64,000 nucleotides of DNA. Source: UBA5794 sp963714375. GTDB lineage: Bacteria > Actinomycetota > Acidimicrobiia > Spongiisociales > UBA5794. This document shows, piece after piece, positions 37,136 through 45,868 of the stretch. Position 1 is the first letter of the stretch. Each line of letters begins with the position of its first letter. The notes under the pieces are model-generated. The model had not been told where the DNA came from and did no database searches. It was given only the letters and a program-made list of their open reading frames with translations. The DNA lies in NCBI GenBank assembly GCA_963714375.1, contig CAVQOG010000001.1:229249-293248 (forward strand). Reading direction: 5' to 3'. A program made the translations under genes and the position numbers.

Positions 37136-38263
37136 TCAACCGCCGTCGGGGATCAGGACGATGTTGTACGTCGCTGGCTGCTGGCCCGTGGTCGACCGTC
37201 GTCGTGCTGCGTGACAGACCACGACGGCGAGACTGAACACAGCGATTCCGTTCGCTTGATGCGCCAAGGCCAGCCATTTCGGAACGGACAGCATCACGAC
37301 ACTGATTCCGAGACCTACCTGCAGGGTGAGGAGGGCAAGCAGCCACGCCGTCGCAGTCCGCATCTTGTGTGTTGCTCCGTTATCACGGCGGACAGCGAAG
37401 AACAGGGCGACCGCGACTCCGGCGACAATGAACGCAAGCCACCGGTGGAGCCAATGGGAACCGACCGGTTCAATGAAGTTGATCCACCACGGATCATGGT
37501 CGGTCAAGAGCCCCGCGGGCACCCATCGTCCTGCCATCAGCGGCCACGTATCCGATACCGATCCTGCACGCATCCCCGCAACAAGACCACCAACAGCGAC
37601 CTGGGCAACAACGGCAGCCAGTAGTGACCAACCAAGGAGAACCGTTGATCGTTTGACTGGACCGGTCGATGAATCGGACCGATCTGTGGCCGATCGGTCC
37701 ATGGCCATCCACATCACTATTCCGAGCGTCGCGAGAGCGACCAGTAGATGGATCGTCAATCGAGTGTTGCTGACGATTGGACGGTCTCGCAGGCCGCTCG
37801 ACACCATGACCCACCCCAGGACTGCTTGGATCCCGAACAGTGCAGCGACACCCCAATACTTGAGCGATTGCTTGAAGGTCAGGATTCGTTTCACCATGAA
37901 CCACACCAGTGGGATCACGACCATAAGCCCTGCGATGCGTGCGATGAGCCGGTGGGCCCATTCGATCATGAAAATGCGCTGGAACTCGGAAAGCGTCATG
38001 CCCGAATTGACGAGCAGGTACTCGGGAGTCTGCTGGTACTTGGCGAATTCGGCGTGCCATGCGGTATCACCGATCGGGGGGAACACTCCGGTGACGGGAT
38101 CCCACGTCACGATTGCGAGTCCAGCCCGTGACAGCCGAACGAACCCGCCAACGACAACCATCGCGAAAACGAGCCCGGCGACCATCCACAACCAGGCCAC
38201 AAGTGGATCGCGTGGAGTCAGACGTCCCGAATCTGGGGCTTGAGTCTTGGAATCGGTGCTCAC
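37136..38263 (-). CDS. ctaA: Haem A synthase CtaA (COX15)
   Basis: The 375-residue membrane protein has eight helices in two halves. Helix pairs carry 'VVVGGFVRLSRAGLAIVTW' and 'FMIEWAHRLIARIAGLMV' in the first half, and 'WLHRWLAFIVAGVAVALFF' and 'LALAHQANGIAVFSLAVVV' in the second, giving the four haem-ligand histidines. It oxidises haem O to haem A for the aa3 oxidase encoded at 45-48.5 kb. The GTG at 38,263 has GGAGG eight bases upstream and overlaps the cation efflux stop by four bases. Confidence 0.93.
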   Translation of the reverse strand: MSTDSKTQAPDSGRLTPRDPLVAWLWMVAGLVFAMVVVGGFVRLSRAGLAIVTWDPVTGVFPPIGDTAWHAEFAKYQQTPEYLLVNSGMTLSEFQRIFMIEWAHRLIARIAGLMVVIPLVWFMVKRILTFKQSLKYWGVAALFGIQAVLGWVMVSSGLRDRPIVSNTRLTIHLLVALATLGIVMWMAMDRSATDRSDSSTGPVKRSTVLLGWSLLAAVVAQVAVGGLVAGMRAGSVSDTWPLMAGRWVPAGLLTDHDPWWINFIEPVGSHWLHRWLAFIVAGVAVALFFAVRRDNGATHKMRTATAWLLALLTLQVGLGISVVMLSVPKWLALAHQANGIAVFSLAVVVCHAARRRSTTGQQPATYNIVLIPDGG

Positions 38264-39156
38264 CAGTTGACCTCCGCACACCCCTCGTGCGACTCAGGTT
38301 CGACCTGGAGTGTGGCGTGGGCAATGCCATAGCCCTGGAGGATTGATCTTGCTTCATCAAGCACCGGATGCGGATCGACTCCGTCACGGGTCATGAGATG
38401 GGCGGTCCCTACATCCATATCGGATGTCAGGGTCCAGATATGCAGGTCGTGAACATTGATGACGTCAGCGATGTCAGTGAGCTCGGTGTTGAGCTGATCG
38501 AGGTCGATCCGTTCGGGGGCGGATTGCAGCAGGATGTCGAATGCCTTCCGAGCCAACCGCCACGCCCGCGGAAGAATGAACAGACCGATCGCCGCACCCA
38601 CGATCGGATCAATGATCGTCCAGTCGGTCAACCAGATGACGATCGCCGCAATCAGGACACCGATGGATCCAATGAGGTCTGCGATGACTTCAAGGTACGC
38701 ACCCTCGATATTGAGCGACTCGCCAGCACCTTCTCGGAGCAAGCGCCATGCGATCACGTTTACAGCAAGGCCCATGACTGCCACCAGCATCATCGGACCG
38801 CTGAGGATGTCTGGGGGTGAACTCAGTCGGGTGATGGCCTCGTACAACACGTATCCAGCAATCGCAAAAAGGAGAACGGCGTTGGCGAGCGCGGCGAGGA
38901 TTTCGGTTCGGTACAGCCCGTACGTCCGTCGGATCGAGGTCGTGCGGTCAGCAGCGACGATGGCCGCGAGCGCCATTCCGATGCCGAGCGCATCGGTTGC
39001 CATGTGCCCTGCGTCGGAAATCAGAGCAAGCGAACCGGTCCAGAAGCCAGCGATCGCTTCGACGATGAGGAACACGACGACAAGAACAAACGCCGCACCG
39101 AGAGACTTGAAATGCCTTCGGCCGGCGCGCACCGTGTGGTCGTGTCCGCCGCTCAT
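38260..39156 (-). CDS. Cation diffusion facilitator (CzcD/ZitB type)
   Basis: The 298-residue protein starts with a His-rich 'MSGGHDHTVRAGRRH'. TM2 carries 'LALISDAGHMATDALGIGMA' and TM5 'AYLEVIADLIGSIGVLIAA', whose HxxxD and DxxxD bind the metal. A cytosolic C-terminal domain ends 'INVHDLHIWTLTSDMDVGTA'. It exports zinc or a similar divalent cation by proton antiport. It is transcribed with ctaA, four bases overlapping; a link to copper/haem homeostasis for the oxidase is possible but not shown. Start at 39,156; the frame extends upstream without homology. Confidence 0.93.
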   Translation of the reverse strand: MSGGHDHTVRAGRRHFKSLGAAFVLVVVFLIVEAIAGFWTGSLALISDAGHMATDALGIGMALAAIVAADRTTSIRRTYGLYRTEILAALANAVLLFAIAGYVLYEAITRLSSPPDILSGPMMLVAVMGLAVNVIAWRLLREGAGESLNIEGAYLEVIADLIGSIGVLIAAIVIWLTDWTIIDPIVGAAIGLFILPRAWRLARKAFDILLQSAPERIDLDQLNTELTDIADVINVHDLHIWTLTSDMDVGTAHLMTRDGVDPHPVLDEARSILQGYGIAHATLQVEPESHEGCAEVNW

Positions 39157-39259
39157 CGGTTCACCGCGGTGGCTCGTCGGTCCATCGTCGTAGGTTACGG
39201 CACCGTGTCGTCTCGAACGCGTTTCGCTATGGTTTCGCCGGAAGTAGAAGGGGATATCG

Positions 39260-42200
39260 GTGAGCCACAGAGGTTCTACGGTGCGATCGATGGGTAGGAA
39301 CGGGAGCGGCATCGTCGCGCGGGTGCTCCTGGTCCTCGGGATTGCGGTGGGGACGATTGCGTTTCCCTCTGGTATGGCGTCTGCACAGGTGACTCAACCA
39401 GAGTCGATGGTGTGCCCGGTTGTTTCGGGATACGAGGTTATCTTCAACCTCGAAGAGCAGGTCCAGTTCGATACGACTTCGGGGGCGTACCGGGTCAACT
39501 GCTGGTACAACCCGGTGCCTCAGGCAGACGGGACCCTGGTCGAGTCCGAATTGATTCTCGACACCTATTGGGCACCTCCCGATGGCGATCCCAAGGTGCT
39601 GGACTGGACACCACAGGGAGTCGGGGGAGTAACGATCACGTACTGCTCGGACGTTGACGAGTTCACAGCTGGATTGGGTGTGACCGCATCGACTGATCTC
39701 GCCATTCGTTCGACATACAAGTTCCGCCAAGCCGACAAGCCCTATGACCCGGAACTTGGCAAAGTCGCCGCGGAGGAACTCCGAACCGCGGTGATCGGAT
39801 ACGCCCGGTTATGCGACGGCGTCGAGATCATCCCACGGGCGAGCTACTACACGCCGCTCCCGCAGTACCTCGCTGACGCTCGAGCATCCTCGCCGGATCT
39901 GCAGGGGGAACCAGCTGCACCACCACCGACGGTCGCTGCAACACCGACCACAGTCGCAACCACCACAAGTGTCGACGGTGGAGTGGCTCCGGTACCGGTC
40001 GGTGCAGATCCACCTCCCCCCGCTGAGGAGGCGGGACCAACATGGCTGAAGGTGATCGGCTGGGTGCTGCTGGCCGTGTCCGTTGCGGGTCTGTTGTGGA
40101 CGATCAAGAGTTCCGGTAAGGAACGCAGGATCAGGCCACGATTCGATGTGATTCGGATCATCCTCGTCGGTGGCATGGCCATCGGTATGTTCATCATCTT
40201 GGGGAACACACCGTGGTGGGCGGCGCTCGTCGGTATTGGTGTCGGGCTCGTTCTTGGATTGATCCAGGGCCGAAACGTCGCCATCAGGGTTGACGGCAAG
40301 AAGGCCTTTGAGAAACGTGCTGCATGGGCGATTGGTGCCTTCATCGTCGGTCTCCTGATCGCTCAGATCGCGGGCCTGTTGAATCGCAGTGGAGTTATCA
40401 AGCTTGGTGTCGGGTTGTCGTTCATGTCGGCGGCGGCAGCGATTGGGCTCTTTGTGGGCCGGAGGAAGCAGCTCAGCTCGGTGCGATCGAACGCGCTGGC
40501 CTCTGCAACGCTTGTCACCTTGACAGTTGTTGGCCTTCTTCCGTTCGTGGCCGTAGCCATTGCCCAAGAGGTCGACAACACCGCGGCGAACACCGCCATC
40601 CTGGCCGATCTGGATGCAGCGGTCGCCTGGGATTCGATTGAGTTGAATGGCGGTCTGTTCTCGGACCAGCGCAAGCCGCCGATCGAGGTCAGCATTGCCC
40701 CCGGTCTGACTGAGGTTCCGGAACCGGTTTCTCGATCGGATACATGGTCGTTCGTGCCGCCGATCTGGGACAACGATGCTGGCTTCTGGGTGGACGGAGA
40801 TCCGGCGAATGAGCAGTCGTACTCGGTCACTGAGACCTTCTCGTTCTCACTCACTGCCGATGGTTTGTGCTGCACGGTGGCCTACGACGGCGCCGGCACA
40901 GCAGCGACGCTTGGCGGTGGTCCCCGCGAGTCGACCGCAGCCGGGACCATGGGTGACTTCACATCAGTCGCTGCACGGACGTATCTGAATTTCAACGAGG
41001 AAGGGAGCCAGCTTTGGGGTCTTCCGTTCGACGAGCCGACGATTGTGCCAATTCCTGGCGAGGATCCGTCATGTCGCCGGCCCGTCACGACGGAGGGTCG
41101 AGCCACCTACGACGACTGGGTGACAACGTTTGACGGCAATGACGGCGGCGGGTCCCCGCCGCCGCGCTTTGACCTGGCAACGGACTGCGATATCGAAGGG
41201 TTCGATGTCGCAACGGCGATGGACAACCTCCCGCCGGTCCCAGCGGCGACGGCGCCGGAGAGAAACGTCGCGTTCGGTGAACTCGACGCCGGAGGATGTC
41301 CGGTGTATTCGGAATCATTCGGAGCACTGTATGACCCGTCGATGGGGGAGACGACAACAACCGATCTCCGCAGACTGATGCTGAATCCGAATTCGACGGC
41401 GTGCACGGCATGGATAACGGTTGGTCAGGAGGGTCCCGGTGGCGTGCGGTCCGAGATGCAGTATGACCTTGCAACGGCTGAGCCCAAGGTGGAGGCGCGT
41501 CGGCAGTTCGACGCAGCCGAGGATCTTTTCGATGCAGTTCCAGCCCACCAGATCCCACCAGACAACCGATGCGCCTTCGACGAAAACGGCATAGCTGTGG
41601 CGCCGTCCGAGGACGGGGCGACCTGTGTTGCACGCACGTTCCACGAGGTCGGCGGTGGCGTCATCACGATCTGGACGGACTACGAGTCGACCGACGGCCC
41701 CAACGTGCTGGTCCGAGGCATCTTTCCGTGGGGTCACTACAACTATCGGTGTCACCACTGCGACGCCTCGAGTCCTGAGATTGCCCGGATCGTCACAGCG
41801 ATGGAAGTATTCGGATCGACCGGTCTCGGGAACTTCGGACCCGACGCCGAGGTCGTCGGATCGGTCGGAGCCCCAGAGGGCACAACGGGTGAAACGACCG
41901 ATGTCGATACGACGATCGACCAAGACACGATCGATGTCTTGACCGATGATCCGTACGAGGCGGCGGTGCTTGCCGGTTTGATAGCGCTCGCTGGGACCGC
42001 AGGGCTTGTGGGAGTCAGCATCGCTGAAGCTGGAGCCGAGGCCAGGGATGGGGCACGCGACGAGCCGGATCCTGAACCAATCGACCCTGACGCTGACAAC
42101 GACGTTCGGGTGTGGGACGAGGAGAACCGCGTCGGAATCTGGATGACCCAGGCGGAGGCAGACGCGTGGTATGCACAGCAGCGACAACGTGAGATTGACG

Positions 42201-43920
42201 CGTCCATCGCGGCGGGTGAGGAGGATCTGGCCACGTGGCTTGAGAATTGGCGCGCTCAATCCGAAATCGAGATGGCAGAAGCAGCCGAGCGGATGCAGGA
42301 GCGGGCCGCGGACGAACAAAGATGGGCCGACTGGGAGGAGAGGATGCGCCGCCGAGACGCCCTTGATCGGCGACAAGACCTCCTCGAAGCGGATTCGACT
42401 CGTAGAAACTCGTCATCGGACTGGTGGTGGTCAGTGCTCGACGAGTATGGGCGAGAGGCGCAGGAGGACATGTTGGATCTTCCCGGCGAACTCGTTCGGG
42501 GGGTTGCCAGAGGTGTCGGCTGGACAGCAGAGCAGCTTTCCGACCCCGAGAACTGGACCATTGCGTGGGAGACAACCCGCGATAGTGCCCGGGATGCGAT
42601 CCTGGTTGCCCTTGGCGATCCGGACAAGACGCAGGAAGTCGCTGACAATCTCCGTAGCGGGATCGAAACAGCCGGAACGATCGCTGGCACCCTCTACGCA
42701 GCCGCTGAGAATGATCCGGTGGGAGCCGCAGCAGCCGTCGGGCGAACTGTGCTCGGCGTCGACAACTGGGAACAAGCGCTCGACAAGGACACCCCCGTTG
42801 GGGAACGATTCGGAAGAGCTGTGTGGGGTGTGATAGAGACCGGCGGCGCATTGTGGGGTGCTGCAACCACAGCAGTCAACGTTGCGGACCGGGTCAGCGA
42901 CCTCGCAAGGACCGTCGATGCCCTCGCTGACGCCTCCCGGGTTGTTGACAAGGTCGACGATGTGATCGACGCCACTCGGCTTGGCGACGCCGCGGTCGAT
43001 GCTCGCCGGGTCGCCGATGCAGACGCACTCGCCGAGGTCAGGGCAGCGGCAGCTGCGCGACGGGAGGCACAGGCCGGTGTCGGTTCGTTCGATGACCTGC
43101 TTGTCGACGGGAAACTCCCACCCGATGCATGGGTCCGGAACCTCCCAGAGGGAGCGGTCATTGAGGCTAACTGGCTCCATGAGGTCGGGTATTCACAGGA
43201 GCAGATCAATGCGTTGGCCAAGGTCGCGGATGACCTTGGGATCACCATTGGCTCCCGTACGACCAATATGGAATCCATGCGGTGGATCCGCGACGGCAAG
43301 GCCCTTGCAAAACCGGTCAATCTCAAGTCAAAGACCATCTCCAACCTCGACACATACCTCGGCGCGGCCAAGGCCGATGAAGGACTTGTTGGATACTTCC
43401 GGCCGCGGGAACCGGTGTGGGCCAACGTCCCAGACGACCTCCACGACGCGGTCAGAGCCCGCTACCACGCTCGCCTCACCGAATACAACGAGCTGCGTGG
43501 CGACGTCACCAAGCTGGTGTCGGGGGGCGGCTACGTCGAAGAGGGAGGCAAGATCTTCAAAGTGCTCCCCGACGGCAGGCGGCTGCCGTTTGCCGGCGAT
43601 ATTGACCTCGTCTATCTCCGAAAAGCCGATGGATCGGCGCTGTCGGCGAGCGAGTATCGCAACGCAGTTGATGCCCTCAAGCAATCGGGGGCAAAGGTGC
43701 AGCACGGTGCCGAAACTGATGTCATCAACTACTTTACGAAGGATCTGACAGCCAGGAACAAAGGAATGGGACAAGGCGTACGACAAGGCCGTTGCACTTG
43801 CACGCCAAGCTCGAGGAATCGCACGCAACGGGCAAGGAGATCATCATGCGGATGGGTCCAGACGGTGTGCTCCGTCGTGGTGAACGACTTTCGACGCTCC
43901 CGACGGTGACACGCTCATGA
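39260..43920 (+). CDS. Large exported protein with edema factor/ExoY-like nucleotidyl cyclase toxin domain (frame broken near the 3' end)
   Basis: About 1,550 residues from the GTG at 39,260 (AAGGGG site upstream). Order: signal peptide (to ~42); ectodomain (~43-215); Pro/Thr linker; six TM helices (~261-437); a large Cys-containing ectodomain (~438-895); one TM helix (~903-925); a charged coiled coil ('AEAAERMQERAADEQRWADW', ~960-1050); a helical region; and a C-terminal domain (~1300-1550). The last has Lys1351 and Lys1358 seven apart in 'LAKPVNLKSKTI', Asp1447/Asp1449 in 'AGDIDLVYL' and His1482 in 'VQHGAETD', matching anthrax edema factor K346/K353, D491/D493, H577 and ExoY K81/K88. Two single-base breaks (~43,757 and ~43,800) lead to the true end, 'KEIIMRMGPDGVLRRGERL', and a TGA at 43,920. 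Activity is inferred, not shown. Confidence 0.75.
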
Positions 43921-44557
43921 CGACGCTCAACCCTTCCACCCCGTTGACGATGTACGAACTGGATACGGAGCTTGCGATCAAGATCTGGCTGCCACCTATT
44001 CCGGTGCCGGTCCGAACCGATCAGGACGCCGAGATCTTCGGCGATGATGGTGTTGACCTCGACGCACTGGTTCGTGAAATCGACATGGTGGTCGGCGATG
44101 ACCTTGAGTTGTCTGCTCAACTAGGTGCAGTCGCTAGCCCGCCTCGCAGATGCTGCCGGTCAGGCTCCATGCGGATCCGAAGAACTGCTCGATGCAACGG
44201 AGCCTTTTCGGAATCGGTCTCAGGCATCGGCCCGAGTATCCAGGTCTCAACACCAAGATGGCCTTTGCACTCCAGATGCAGGGTCGCCTGAGAGAAGCGT
44301 CGAAGCACTACAACATGGCCCTGATCCGCCGAGATGAGCCAGTCAACCCGATGGTGCTGATCCTTGCAGCTCGCAATCGAGCCGACCTCGGCGATGTGGC
44401 GGGTGCCCTCACCCTCCTCGACCGCTGCCCCGGCTCAATGTGGGACGATTCATCGTTCCGCTCGCTCTATTTGTCCTGGTGCGACGACCTTGAACCACTC
44501 GGACGACGGGTCACGAGTAGCGGATATCCTGACGACGACATCCAAACGGAGGAGTAA
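43917..44557 (+). CDS. Candidate immunity protein, TPR-like (two frameshifts)
   Basis: The ATG overlaps the toxin stop (ATGA). The first frame, 'MTTLNPSTPLTMYELDTELA', runs to about 44,126. Then 'VQSLARLADAAGQAPCGSEE' lies in another frame, and from about 44,207 'FGIGLRHRPEYPGLNTKM' in a third, ending at 44,557. The joined protein is about 212 residues. Its C-terminal half, 'ALQMQGRLREASKHYNMALI' and 'ARNRADLGDVAGALTLLDR', looks like two TPR helix pairs. I do not recognise an immunity family; the role comes from the overlap with the toxin gene alone. Confidence 0.6.
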
Positions 44558-44559
44558 CC

Positions 44560-44991
44560 ATGAAGAGCACAGGATTTGCGAGTTGGCAGGGAGATTTGTT
44601 CGGCGGATCGGGGACGACCTCGCTCAACAGCGGAGCGGCCGGACCGCTTCCCGTCAGTTGGGCGAGCAGGACCGAAGAGGCTGCTGGTAAGACGAGCCCC
44701 GAAGAACTGATTGCAGCTGCTCATGCAGCTTGCTACTCGATGGCGCTTTCGAACGTCTTGGCTGGTGCAGGCAACGCACCAGAGAACCTCGACACCAAGG
44801 CCATCGCGAAGTTTGAGAAGACGGATGCGGGTTTCCGGATCACCACGATGGCACTCTCCGTCGTCGGGACAGTTCCCGGCATGTCGGCAGAGGACTTCGC
44901 AACCCACGCAGCGGCTGCCAAGGACGGATGCCCCGTATCGAACGCCCTTGTGGGCAACGTGGAAATCACACTCGAAGCATCGCTCGCCTAA
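44560..44991 (+). CDS. OsmC-family peroxiredoxin
   Basis: The 143-residue protein has the OsmC subfamily cysteines in 'ELIAAAHAACYSMALSNVLA' and 'AAAKDGCPVSNALVGNVEIT', plus an N-terminal 'GSGTTSLNSGAAGPLPVSWA'. Members reduce organic hydroperoxides with the two cysteines. It begins three bases after the immunity-like gene, and so may ride on its transcript, although the inverted repeat at 45,011 separates it from ctaC. Confidence 0.93.
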   Translation: MKSTGFASWQGDLFGGSGTTSLNSGAAGPLPVSWASRTEEAAGKTSPEELIAAAHAACYSMALSNVLAGAGNAPENLDTKAIAKFEKTDAGFRITTMALSVVGTVPGMSAEDFATHAAAAKDGCPVSNALVGNVEITLEASLA

Positions 44992-45010
44992 CGCAGCAGT
45001 TCGTAAACGC

Positions 45011-45062
45011 GTACCCAGGGTTCCTACCCACCAGAAATGTGGGGTAGGAACCCTGGGTACGG
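45011..45062. terminator. 22-bp-arm inverted repeat between osmC-like gene and ctaC
   Basis: CGTACCCAGGGTTCCTACCC and the following AC (45,011-45,032) pair with 45,040-45,062 across a seven-base loop with one bulged G. No T-tract, so intrinsic termination is possible but unproven. A related sequence with a shorter stem (AACCCACC/GGTGGGTT) lies at 27,571-27,606 just after the Rieske fusion gene. Confidence 0.6.
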
Positions 45063-45136
45063 ATGATTCGGTACACGACGCGGGGTGGGGCTAACATCCC
45101 GGCAGTCACAGAGCAGACGCGCGCCATGGAGGGCTA

Positions 45137-45865
45137 GTGAAGAAATCCTGGATTCCAGTCTTCCTGCTTTGGCTGCTCTTCACCGTTCTCGGACTCCTCC
45201 TCGTGATGAACACGACGGTGCTTCCCGCCCAATACTCGGAGGAAGCAGAAGTCATCGACGAGGCATACGAGCTTCTCGAGGTGCTTGCTGTTCCGGTCAT
45301 GGCACTCATCTTTGCCATCATGGTCTGGGGGGCAATCAGCTGGCGGTCACGAGGAGCTGACCGCGAGGATGGACCGCCACAGCGCAGCAGCAGGCTCGTT
45401 GTTGGTGTGTGGCTCGTCATCACCATTTCGCTCGCCGTTGGCATCCTCATCAACCCGGGCTTCGTTGGCCTTGCAGCCGTTCGGGGTGAACCGGTTTCGG
45501 ACTACGTGGTCGAGCTTGAGGGCTCCCAGTTCTTTTGGGAGATCACGTACCCCAACGGGGCAACCGCCCTCGATGAACTCGTCGTCCCAGTCGACAAGCG
45601 GGTTCGGTACGACGTGCACAGCACGGACGTTCTCCACAGCTTCTGGGTCCCGGCGTTCCGTACAAAGATTGACGCGGTTCCCGGTCTCACCACGCAGGTC
45701 TACATCACGGCAACGCACACAGGCGGGATTGAAGACGACGTGAACCTCCGGATCCAATGTGCTGAACTTTGTGGAGCTGGCCACGCCCAGATGTCGATAC
45801 CGGTACGCGTCGTCGACGAGGCAGAGTGGCTTGCTTACATCGACGGACTTGGATCGGGTGGGTAA
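45137..45865 (+). CDS. ctaC: Cytochrome c oxidase subunit II
   Basis: The 242-residue subunit has two N-terminal TM helices and an external cupredoxin domain with the CuA site: His in 'VLHSFWVPAFRTKIDAVPG' and 'CAELCGAGHAQMSIPVRV', giving C-x3-C-x3-H-x2-M. It accepts electrons from cytochrome c and passes them to subunit I. The TM2-to-CuA segment includes the aromatic 'EGSQFFWEITYP'. GTG start. First gene of the oxidase operon. Confidence 0.96.
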   Translation: MKKSWIPVFLLWLLFTVLGLLLVMNTTVLPAQYSEEAEVIDEAYELLEVLAVPVMALIFAIMVWGAISWRSRGADREDGPPQRSSRLVVGVWLVITISLAVGILINPGFVGLAAVRGEPVSDYVVELEGSQFFWEITYPNGATALDELVVPVDKRVRYDVHSTDVLHSFWVPAFRTKIDAVPGLTTQVYITATHTGGIEDDVNLRIQCAELCGAGHAQMSIPVRVVDEAEWLAYIDGLGSGG

Positions 45866-45868
45866 TCG

